A DNA stretch of 11,601 nucleotides, taken from positions 1 to 11,601 of the forward strand of contig DASUKS010000194.1 of the NCBI GenBank assembly GCA_036278595.1, written 5' to 3'. Under the pieces are notes generated by a model, which worked only from the letters and a program-made list of their open reading frames with translations, did not search any database and was not told the origin of the DNA. The translations under genes and the position numbers were made by a program. Positions 6,157-11,601 of the stretch are shown here, piece after piece (position 1 is the first letter of the stretch; every line of letters begins with the position of its first letter). Source of the DNA: JADMII01 sp036278595 (GTDB taxonomy: Bacteria > Chloroflexota > Dehalococcoidia > DSTF01 > JACRBR01).

Positions 6157-6751
6157 AGTCTTGGTCTACGAAGAGATTGCCCTGCTCGTCGGTGTAGAAG
6201 AGACGGCGAACTGGGAAGCCCTGACTGTACAGCCGGCGGGCATGCTCCGCCGCCTCGTGGCGCTCGACCAACGCCACAACGACTGCCACGACGCAACCGA
6301 GTCGCTGCACCTCATCGATAGCCTGTTGGATCGAACCACCGGTGGTGATCACATCATCCACGATGGCTACTCGCCGACCGGGAGAAAGCAGCCTTGAGCC
6401 ATCGGGCATGTTCGCCTCGCTCACGTTCAAGCCGGTACCGTGCGTCTTGGCAGACTTACGCACCACGAACGTCGGCAAGGGGATGCCCCTGCTGACGTGC
6501 GCGGCGATCCCGGTGGCGTCCGCGATGGGAACGGCACCGAGTTCAAGCCCGCCGACCGCCTCGGCCCCGGCGTCGAGCACGATATTGAGCAAGGCCTTGC
6601 CGATCAGCCATGCTGCGGGGCCGTATTCCGTCGCACCCTTGCCGTCGTAGTAGTAGTTACTCTGGCGGCCCGATGCGAGCGTATACGGCCCGTCATACTT
6701 GAAGCAGGCATGCATGTACTGCTTGAGTTCCTCGATCTCCTGCCCTGTCAC
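6107..6751 (-). CDS. pyrE: Orotate phosphoribosyltransferase
   Basis: The 214-residue enzyme joins orotate to PRPP to form orotidine monophosphate in de novo pyrimidine synthesis. Visible are SGRQSNYYYD (27-36, orotate and phosphate contacts), the flexible-loop RKSAKTHGT (98-106) with its catalytic lysines and histidine, and the PRPP signature VAIVDDVITTGGS (128-140). The open frame extends to GTG 6841, but GTG 6751 has AGGAG 4 bases upstream and begins where family homology begins, so I chose it. The last 15 or so residues (AGRAEAAAAPAVPRR) are low-complexity and coincide with the out-of-frame start of the small gene downstream, so they may be a run-on tail. Third-position GC is lower than in coaE or the treT operon. 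It stands alone, away from other pyr genes. Confidence 0.92.
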   Translation of the reverse strand: MTGQEIEELKQYMHACFKYDGPYTLASGRQSNYYYDGKGATEYGPAAWLIGKALLNIVLDAGAEAVGGLELGAVPIADATGIAAHVSRGIPLPTFVVRKSAKTHGTGLNVSEANMPDGSRLLSPGRRVAIVDDVITTGGSIQQAIDEVQRLGCVVAVVVALVERHEAAEHARRLYSQGFPVRRLFYTDEQGNLFVDQDFAGRAEAAAAPAVPRR

Positions 6752-6755
6752 GTCA

Positions 6756-6760
6756 CTCCT
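6756..6760 (-). promoter_or_regulatory. Ribosome-binding site deciding the pyrE start
   Basis: AGGAG on the minus strand, 4 bases before GTG 6751. It argues against the upstream GTG at 6841. Confidence 0.6.
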
Positions 6761-6844
6761 GTCTGGTATCTGTTCGGTCGGGCCGCCTATGCGGGCCGCG
6801 TGGGTTGCCGCGGATACAACCGTATACCCGAGTAGTATCACCCA

Positions 6845-6874
6845 AGTAGATCACATCCGGTCAGGAGCTGTCAA
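6845..6874 (-). promoter_or_regulatory. Candidate pyrE promoter
   Basis: On the minus strand, TTGACA (6869-6874) is followed after 18 bases by TCTACT (6845-6850). The start of transcription would be near 6838, giving a leader of about 87 bases. The leader begins with an imperfect hairpin (GTGATAC pairing with GTATAC, one bulge, about 6822-6841) and holds a second stem, CCGCG with CGCGG. No T-run terminator or PyrR-type loop is visible. Confidence 0.45.
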
Positions 6875-6890
6875 CGCGCCGGCGAGCGAG

Positions 6891-6921
6891 CCAACCTCCT
6901 CCAACCTCTAGCATCCAACTT
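6891..6921. repeat. 7-bp tandem tract, unit CCAACCT
   Basis: CCAACCT at 6891-6897, a 3-base gap, then three 7-base units in register (CCAACCT, CTAGCAT, CCAACTT) lie between the pyrE promoter and glgC. The unit resembles the CCAACAT tract near 4000. Confidence 0.45.
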
Positions 6922-6934
6922 CGCACTGAGTGCG
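6922..6934. repeat. Perfect short inverted repeat
   Basis: CGCACT and AGTGCG flank a single central G, directly next to the CCAACCT tract and downstream of the treT operon. No T-run follows on either strand, so it does not look like an intrinsic terminator; it could be an operator-like site. Confidence 0.4.
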
Positions 6935-6998
6935 CGACGGCACGATCGAACCGCCGTCCGGCCGCCATGGCCGCACCAACGTCCCCAACGACCGCCAC

Positions 6999-8288
6999 CT
7001 ACACCCGGTACGGAAAATGCTTCTCCGACCCCCGCAGCGTCGTCCCGCTCGGCAAGTACCCCTCCTCCGAGGCCTGCGGCGTCACGCTCGCTCCGATCAC
7101 GCAGTTCCGGCCGATGCGCATGTACGGCGGGATCGTCGCCCGCTTCCCCACGATCGTGATGCCGGCGTTCACGATGTCCGGGCGCTCGTTGTTCGGCGCC
7201 CAGTCGTCCCCGTAGCCCACGTAGGCGTTCTTCCCCACCCGCACGTCCTTGTCCAGGATCGACCGCTCGATGATCGCCCCGCGGTCGATGTGACAGTTGT
7301 CGAAGATGATCGAGTCGCGCACCACCGCGCCCTCCTCGACGTACACGCCCGGCGACAGCACCGAGTGCTCGACGTGCCCGTTGATGATGCACCCCAGCTC
7401 GACGAGCGACCGTGACAGGTACGCCCGCCGCCCGATCTTCGCCGGCGGGTAGCCCGTCACCCGCGTGCGGATGCGCGTGTCCGGGTCGTAGAGGTTCAGT
7501 GCCGGCAGGTCCTCCAGCAGGTCCATGTTGGCGTCGAAGTACGACTCGATCGTCCCGACGTCGCGCCAGTAGCCATCGAACCGGTACCCGAACACCCGCA
7601 TCGACGGGTCCTCGACCATCGATGGCACGATGTCGCGCCCGAAGTCGTGCGTGGTGTCGTGCTGCGAGTCGGCGATCAGCTGCTCGATCAGCACTTCGCG
7701 CTTGAAGACGTAGATCCCCATCGAGATCAGGTTCGACTTCGGGTGGTCCGGCTTCTCGTCGAATTCCACGATGCGGTCGTCCGCGTCCGCCGTCAGCACG
7801 CCGTACCGGTGCGCTTCATCGATCGGCACCTGGTAGAGCGGCACCGTCACGTCCGCCTCGTTCGCGAGGTGGCGCGCGATCAGCTCTTCGTAGTTCATCT
7901 TGTACACGTGGTCGCCGGCCAGGATCAGCACCAGCTCCGCGCGCGTCTCTTCGAGGAAGTAGATGTTCTGGAAGATCGCGTCCGCCGTGCCCCTGTACCA
8001 GTCCGAGCTCTCGCGCCCCAGGTACGGTTGCAGCAGCGTCACCCCGCCGCCCGTCCGGTCGAGGTCCCACGGCCGCCCGATGCCGATGTGGTCGTTCAGC
8101 GACCGGGGCCGGTACTGCGTCAGCACGCCGACACGGCTCAGCGTGGAGTTCACGACATTGCTCAGCGCGAAGTCGATGATCCGGTAGCGCCCGCCGAAGA
8201 TGACCGCCGGCTTCGCGCGCTCTTCGCTCAGCACGCTCAGGCGGTCGCCCTGCCCGCCCGCCAGGATCAGCGCCACCACCCGTTTCAT
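6999..8288 (-). CDS. glgC: Glucose-1-phosphate adenylyltransferase (ADP-glucose pyrophosphorylase)
   Basis: It makes ADP-glucose from glucose 1-phosphate and ATP, the activated sugar for glycogen and, in this context, trehalose. The 429-residue length equals that of the bacterial family. The N-terminal nucleotidyltransferase domain shows ALILAGGQGDRL (6-17), RAKPAVIFGGRYRIIDFALSN (about 24-44), the metal-binding AGDHVYKM, and FDEKP; GYWRDVGTIESY closes the catalytic domain. The C-terminal part has the hexapeptide-like repeats of a left-handed beta-helix. ATG 8288 has AAGGA 6 bases upstream and lies 14 bases after the treT stop, so it is the third gene of the operon. The usual RLxPLT is RLSVLS here, a conservative change. 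Placement after treT suggests ADP-glucose supply to TreT. No glycogen synthase or branching enzyme gene is in the window. Confidence 0.95.
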   Translation of the reverse strand: MKRVVALILAGGQGDRLSVLSEERAKPAVIFGGRYRIIDFALSNVVNSTLSRVGVLTQYRPRSLNDHIGIGRPWDLDRTGGGVTLLQPYLGRESSDWYRGTADAIFQNIYFLEETRAELVLILAGDHVYKMNYEELIARHLANEADVTVPLYQVPIDEAHRYGVLTADADDRIVEFDEKPDHPKSNLISMGIYVFKREVLIEQLIADSQHDTTHDFGRDIVPSMVEDPSMRVFGYRFDGYWRDVGTIESYFDANMDLLEDLPALNLYDPDTRIRTRVTGYPPAKIGRRAYLSRSLVELGCIINGHVEHSVLSPGVYVEEGAVVRDSIIFDNCHIDRGAIIERSILDKDVRVGKNAYVGYGDDWAPNNERPDIVNAGITIVGKRATIPPYMRIGRNCVIGASVTPQASEEGYLPSGTTLRGSEKHFPYRV

Positions 8289-8294
8289 CGAACG

Positions 8295-8299
8295 TCCTT
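8295..8299 (-). promoter_or_regulatory. Ribosome-binding site of glgC
   Basis: AAGGA on the minus strand, 6 bases before ATG 8288, inside the 14-base gap after treT. It fixes the glgC start against the longer open frame that runs back to 8597. Confidence 0.6.
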
Positions 8300-8302
8300 G
8301 CT

Positions 8303-9601
8303 CTAACCGGGAGCCCGCCCGGCCTGGATCGGGTGCGGCGGCGCCGCGCCCTCGCGGCCGCTCAGCTGACAGAATATCCGCAGATAGTCCCGAAGGTAGC
8401 GCGTCATCAGGAAGTTGTCGCGTACGTACTCCGCCCCCCTCTCCCCCATGCGCGCCGCTTCCTTCTCGTTCCGCAACAGGAACAGCACTTTTTCGGTGCA
8501 CTCCTCCGTCGAGTTCACCAGGAAGCCCGTCTTCCCGTTGACGATCTGCAGCGGGATACCGCCGACGTTCCCTGCCACCACCGGCCTCGCCTTCCATAGC
8601 GCCTCCGAGACGACCAGCCCGAATCCCTCACGCACGGACTTCTGCACCACGACCTTCGCCGCGCGCTGGAACGCGTTCACCTCCAGGTTCCCCACGCCCT
8701 GCAGGTTCGACAGCACGTGGATCTCGTAGTCCTCCCCGGCCCGCCGCACCGTCCGCTCGTACCAGTCCCACGCCTCCGGGTCGTCGCTCGCCATCGAGGC
8801 CACCATCACCAACTGCAGGTCCGGCACTTCGGCCTTCACCGCCCGGTAGACATCGATCACCCCCAGCGGGTCCTTCCACGGGTCGAAGCGCGAGATCTGC
8901 GTGATCATGGGGCGCCGCGGGTCCACCGAGTACCGCTCGAGGATCTGGTCTACGGTCTCCGCCGGCAGCGGCATGTTCTTCGGGCTCAGCGGGTCGATCG
9001 CCGGCGGCACGCAGAAGATCTGCGGCCCGCGCAGATCGTCCTTCACGTAGTCCGGCAGCGTGAAGATCGCCGCATCGTAGCGCTCGACGTACGTCCGCAG
9101 CAGGTCCCACACCGGCGGCTGCGCGTCGGTCAGGTCGATGTGGCAGCGCCAGATCCACTTCCCCGATCGCTCGCCGGTCCGCTGCTCGAGGAAGCTCAGG
9201 ATCGGCGCCGGCTGCGGGTCGTGAATGATCACGAAGTCGTACGAACCGTCGAACAGCTCGGCGTTCATCCGGTTGTAGTCCAGCCACGTCTCGCGCTTTT
9301 CCGGCGTCCAGTCGTAGTACATCCCCTGCAGGCTGTTGTGCATCGCCTTGGTGATGTTGAAGAAGTCGTCAGCGCCCTTGATCACCTGCCAGTCCGCGTC
9401 CAGCCCGGCGTCGTTCATCAGCGGCACCATCGTGCCCAGGATCTCCGCCACGCCGCCGCCGAACGCCGTCGCGTTCACGTGCAAGACGCGCGCGCCGCGC
9501 AGCTGATCGCCGAGCCGCAGGATCTCGTCCGTGCGTTCGTCACCGATGATCGGACGGTAGTCCTCGAGAGATTTCGGCGTGGTGGGGACGGAACCGAGCA
9601 A
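8303..9601 (-). CDS. treT: Trehalose synthase, glycosyltransferring (TreT type, GT4)
   Basis: TreT transfers glucose from ADP- or UDP-glucose to free glucose to give trehalose, reversibly, in the cytoplasm. The 432-residue GT-B protein has HVNATAFGGGVAEIL (41-55) as the N-terminal glycine loop, HDPQP (127-131), RCHIDLTDAQ (152-161), PPAIDPLSPKN (199-209), the donor-phosphate pair R238 and K243 in SRFDPWKDP, and the E-x7-E motif EGFGLVVSEALWK with E325 and E333. All canonical GT4 residues are therefore present. The start is TTG 9601, three bases after the stop of the preceding gene, with GGGGG 6 bases upstream; the family N-terminus (LEDYRPIIGDE) follows directly. It is the second gene of the operon and precedes glgC, which can provide its donor. 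A trehalose phosphorylase of similar fold is the main alternative. Confidence 0.9.
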   Translation of the reverse strand: MLGSVPTTPKSLEDYRPIIGDERTDEILRLGDQLRGARVLHVNATAFGGGVAEILGTMVPLMNDAGLDADWQVIKGADDFFNITKAMHNSLQGMYYDWTPEKRETWLDYNRMNAELFDGSYDFVIIHDPQPAPILSFLEQRTGERSGKWIWRCHIDLTDAQPPVWDLLRTYVERYDAAIFTLPDYVKDDLRGPQIFCVPPAIDPLSPKNMPLPAETVDQILERYSVDPRRPMITQISRFDPWKDPLGVIDVYRAVKAEVPDLQLVMVASMASDDPEAWDWYERTVRRAGEDYEIHVLSNLQGVGNLEVNAFQRAAKVVVQKSVREGFGLVVSEALWKARPVVAGNVGGIPLQIVNGKTGFLVNSTEECTEKVLFLLRNEKEAARMGERGAEYVRDNFLMTRYLRDYLRIFCQLSGREGAAPPHPIQAGRAPG

Positions 9602-9604
9602 CGG

Positions 9605-10843
9605 CTACCCCCGCTGAAGCCCGCCGTAGACCCGCAGGCAGTCGCGCAGGTAGCGCGTGATCATGAACTCGCGCCGCACCAGCTCGTGCCCGCGTCGCGC
9701 CATCCGCGCGGCCTCAGCGGGCTCATCGAGCAGGCGCGAGACCGCCCCCGCGAAGTCGCCTGTCGAGGATGCCACCAGCCCCGTTTCCCGGTCGATCACC
9801 TGGTGCGTCAGCCCGCCCTCCGGCGCCACCACGCACGGCCGCTCCTTCCAGAGCGCGTCCGAGATCCACAGGCCGTAGCCCTTCCGCAGCCCCCGCTGCA
9901 TGTTCACCGCCGCGATGCGCTGCAGCACGTTCAGCTCCGTGTTCCCGAGGTCGTTGCCCATGCTCAGCACGAACACGTCCGGCTCCTCGTGTGCGCGCCG
10001 CGCCATCTCCTCGTAGCAGGCCCGCGCCGGCGGGTCCTGCGGGTCCGTCATCAGCAGCAGCACCAGTTGCAGCCCCGGATGCGTCCGCCGCACCTCCGCC
10101 CACACGTCTATCGCCTCGACGAGCCTGCTCGCAGCATCGCAGGGCGAGACCTGGCACAGTATCGGCCGCGCACAGTCTATTCCGTATCGGCAGGTCACCG
10201 TCTCGATGACCTCCGCCGGAAGCGGCATGTTCCGCGCGTTGCTCGGATCGATCGCCGGCCGCACCACGTGCGCCGGCAGGCCGATGTCCGCCCGCCCGAA
10301 CGACTCCTCCTCGAAGACCGCCGCCTCGTACCGCGCCAGGTGGGGCCGCAGCAGGCGCCAGACATCCTCTTGCGCCGACGACAGGTCGATGTGGAAGTGC
10401 ATCAGCCACTTCGCGCCGTCGCCGTCGTCGATGTACGACCGCATCGCCGCCGGCTGCGGGTCGTGCACCACGATGATGTCGAACTCCTCCGTGAGCAGCC
10501 CCGCGTTCATCGCCGCGTAGCGCTCCCAGCGCTCCGTCATCTCGCGCGTCCACGGGACGTACGTCCCGGCCAGCGCCTGGTACATCGCGCGCGTCACCGG
10601 CAGCGTATCTTCGGAGCTGCGTACGACCTCCCAGTGGCAGTCGAGGCCCAGGTTCGTGAACAGCGGGATCGCCGAGTTCAGCATCGAGGCCGTCCCCGTC
10701 CCGAAGCCGGTCACACTCAGGTTCAGCACCCGCAGGCCTTCGAGCGGCCGGGCCAGCGCCCGCAGCTCGTCGATGTCGTCGTCGCCGACGTACTCCGCGA
10801 GCGCGTTCAGCGCGCGTTGGGGAATGGCCAGTGTGCCGTACAT
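9605..10843 (-). CDS. TreT paralogue lacking canonical catalytic residues
   Basis: A 412-residue GT-B protein alignable with the TreT encoded next to it over its whole length: matching blocks include VTGFGTG (44-50), HDPQPA (127-132), HFHIDLSSAQ (149-158), AIDPSNARNMPLPAE (197-211) and FMITRYLRDCLRVY near the end. The positions that bind the sugar-nucleotide phosphate and drive GT4 catalysis are changed: R238 and K243 of TreT become P234 and S239, and the two Glu of the E-x7-E motif become K321 and D329. The glycine loop GGGVAEIL becomes GTGTASML. It is full length with normal codon use, so it is not a decaying pseudogene. A pseudoenzyme subunit, a sugar sensor or a changed activity are possible. 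ATG 10843 has AGGAG 7 bases upstream. It is the first gene of the operon. Confidence 0.85.
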   Translation of the reverse strand: MYGTLAIPQRALNALAEYVGDDDIDELRALARPLEGLRVLNLSVTGFGTGTASMLNSAIPLFTNLGLDCHWEVVRSSEDTLPVTRAMYQALAGTYVPWTREMTERWERYAAMNAGLLTEEFDIIVVHDPQPAAMRSYIDDGDGAKWLMHFHIDLSSAQEDVWRLLRPHLARYEAAVFEEESFGRADIGLPAHVVRPAIDPSNARNMPLPAEVIETVTCRYGIDCARPILCQVSPCDAASRLVEAIDVWAEVRRTHPGLQLVLLLMTDPQDPPARACYEEMARRAHEEPDVFVLSMGNDLGNTELNVLQRIAAVNMQRGLRKGYGLWISDALWKERPCVVAPEGGLTHQVIDRETGLVASSTGDFAGAVSRLLDEPAEAARMARRGHELVRREFMITRYLRDCLRVYGGLQRG

Positions 10844-10855
10844 AGGAGTGCTCCT
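10844..10855 (-). promoter_or_regulatory. Ribosome-binding site within a self-complementary 12-mer
   Basis: On the minus strand AGGAG (10851-10855) lies 7 bases before ATG 10843, and the spacer contains CTCCT, its exact complement, separated by two bases. A two-base loop is strained, so sequestration would need pairing between molecules or partial opening. Confidence 0.45.
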
Positions 10856-10901
10856 GCCGTGGCGGATCGCGGCGGCTTCGCGGTGCGCAGGCGCTGCGCC
10901 G

Positions 10902-10931
10902 ATCCTGCATCGAACCGCGCGCCGCTGTCAA
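10902..10931 (-). promoter_or_regulatory. Candidate promoter of the treT-like/treT/glgC operon
   Basis: On the minus strand a perfect TTGACA (10926-10931) is followed after 18 bases by CAGGAT (10902-10907). It would give a leader of about 50 bases ending in the AGGAG site. The same TTGACA with an 18-base spacer is found before pyrE. Confidence 0.5.
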
Positions 10932-11074
10932 CTGCGCACCGCGAGCGATGCGGCGCGCAGTCGCGATACGATGAGCATACGGCGACAACGTCTGTCGCAC
11001 GCGTGTGCGAGCCTGCGCGCATGACGGTTCGGACGCACCTACACGCGCGCGGCAGCTTCGCGCGACGGATTGCA

Positions 11075-11601
11075 ATGACGACGCAAGGCAGCGCGGTCAA
11101 CATCGACGACTTCCTCCGCTCGGAGGGCTTCGACAGCGAGGAAGCCCTCCACGAGGGCCGCGTCGCCCTCGAGCGCGACGGCCTCACACGGCCCGGCAAG
11201 ACCGGCTTCGTCGCCGGGAAGCTCCCGCGCGCCCGCGATGTCCTGGAACGCGACGTCCTGCGCGTCTGCGACGGCTGCCGCCCCGTCGCCGCGCGCGACC
11301 ACCGCCTGCAGGTCGAAGTCACGCAGCCGCACTGCCAGGTCTGCCGCGGCTCGAACAACCGCCGCGCCGTCGCCATCTCGACCGCCGCGCTCGCCCGCCG
11401 CCGCGTCCGTCACGTGCTCGTCGTCGGCGGGACACCGGCACAGCACCACGATCTGCGCGGCCTCTTCGCAGGCGCCTCTGTCGAGCTGCGCTTCGTCGAT
11501 GGCACGCAGACCTCCCACTCGACGAAGGAAGCCGAGCTCAACAAGCGCTGGGCGCAACTCGTCGTCGTCTGGGGCCCGACGCCGCTCCGCCACAGCGTCT
11601 C
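11075..11601 (+). CDS. Zinc-ribbon protein with DUF2325-like domain, 3' end outside the window
   Basis: The 175 residues visible contain an N-terminal helical part (VNIDDFLRSEGF, 8-19, then ERDGLTRPGKTG), a probable zinc ribbon with C65xxC68 and C87xxC90, and from about residue 112 a Rossmann-like start HVLVVGGTPAQHHDLRGLF. The following AQLVVVWGPTPLRHSV resembles the DUF2325 pattern in which a strand is followed by a conserved segment near a nucleotide- or cofactor-type pocket. The function of DUF2325 proteins is not established, and I name it only by resemblance. I chose ATG 11075; an in-frame ATG at 11021 would add 18 residues that look non-coding. Neither has a clear ribosome-binding site. 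It is divergent from the trehalose operon across about 230 bases, with a possible -10 TACGAT at 10967-10972. No stop codon is reached before the end of the window. Confidence 0.7.
   Translation, partial: MTTQGSAVNIDDFLRSEGFDSEEALHEGRVALERDGLTRPGKTGFVAGKLPRARDVLERDVLRVCDGCRPVAARDHRLQVEVTQPHCQVCRGSNNRRAVAISTAALARRRVRHVLVVGGTPAQHHDLRGLFAGASVELRFVDGTQTSHSTKEAELNKRWAQLVVVWGPTPLRHSV

Noticed and set aside
6922..6934. Intrinsic terminator of the trehalose operon
   Set aside because: The inverted repeat is perfect but short, with a tiny loop and no T-run on the minus strand; I kept it only as an inverted repeat.
9723..11075. 450-residue minus-strand frame overlapping the TreT paralogue
   Set aside because: It is a shadow of the paralogue in another frame, full of Arg, Ala and Gly, and crosses the promoter region.
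11039..11593. Minus-strand frame opposite the zinc-ribbon gene
   Set aside because: The plus-strand frame has paired CxxC motifs and a recognisable domain; the minus frame is Ala/Asp/Glu-rich without motifs.

Overview
This window is a GC-rich bacterial chromosome segment, with G or C at most third codon positions. It is densely packed with short intergenic gaps. The gene complement (GlgC next to a TreT-type trehalose synthase, a CbbQ/NorQ-type ATPase, a zinc-ribbon/DUF2325-like protein) and two start codons that appear leaderless suggest an uncultured Chloroflexota-like lineage. That placement is an inference from gene style only; no marker in the window fixes the taxonomy. I see no rRNA, tRNA, CRISPR array, insertion sequence or integrase.

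Left part (1-4223). Bases 1-365 hold no recognised gene. They are followed by a class I SAM-dependent methyltransferase (366-1166, +). An aminoglycoside-phosphotransferase-fold kinase (1191-2174, -) converges on it. A small WDPIG-type protein (2205-2474, +) diverges from the kinase across a very short shared promoter region. Seryl-tRNA synthetase follows (2589-3878, -). The 345-bp gap between serS and coaE is made largely of short 7-bp tandem tracts.

Middle (4224-6751). coaE (dephospho-CoA kinase) overlaps a CbbQ/NorQ/NirQ-family AAA+ ATPase gene by 4 bases (ATGA), so the two are probably translationally coupled. Convergent to them are pyrE (orotate phosphoribosyltransferase) and, downstream of it on the same strand, a small reading frame interrupted by one in-frame TAG.

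Right part (6999-11601). A minus-strand operon of three genes reads, in order of transcription, TreT-like paralogue, TreT, GlgC. It starts from a candidate TTGACA promoter at about 10931. GlgC makes ADP-glucose, which TreT can join to glucose to give trehalose. The first gene is a full-length TreT relative that has changed all four canonical GT4 donor-binding and catalytic positions, so it looks like a pseudoenzyme partner. Divergent from the operon is a DUF2325-like protein with a zinc ribbon, cut off by the window end.

The most notable unexplained structures are (1) the degenerate TreT paralogue in front of an intact TreT, (2) short tandem tracts with a 7-bp period but different unit sequences in several of the intergenic regions, and (3) the small gene behind pyrE whose coding character continues through an amber codon.
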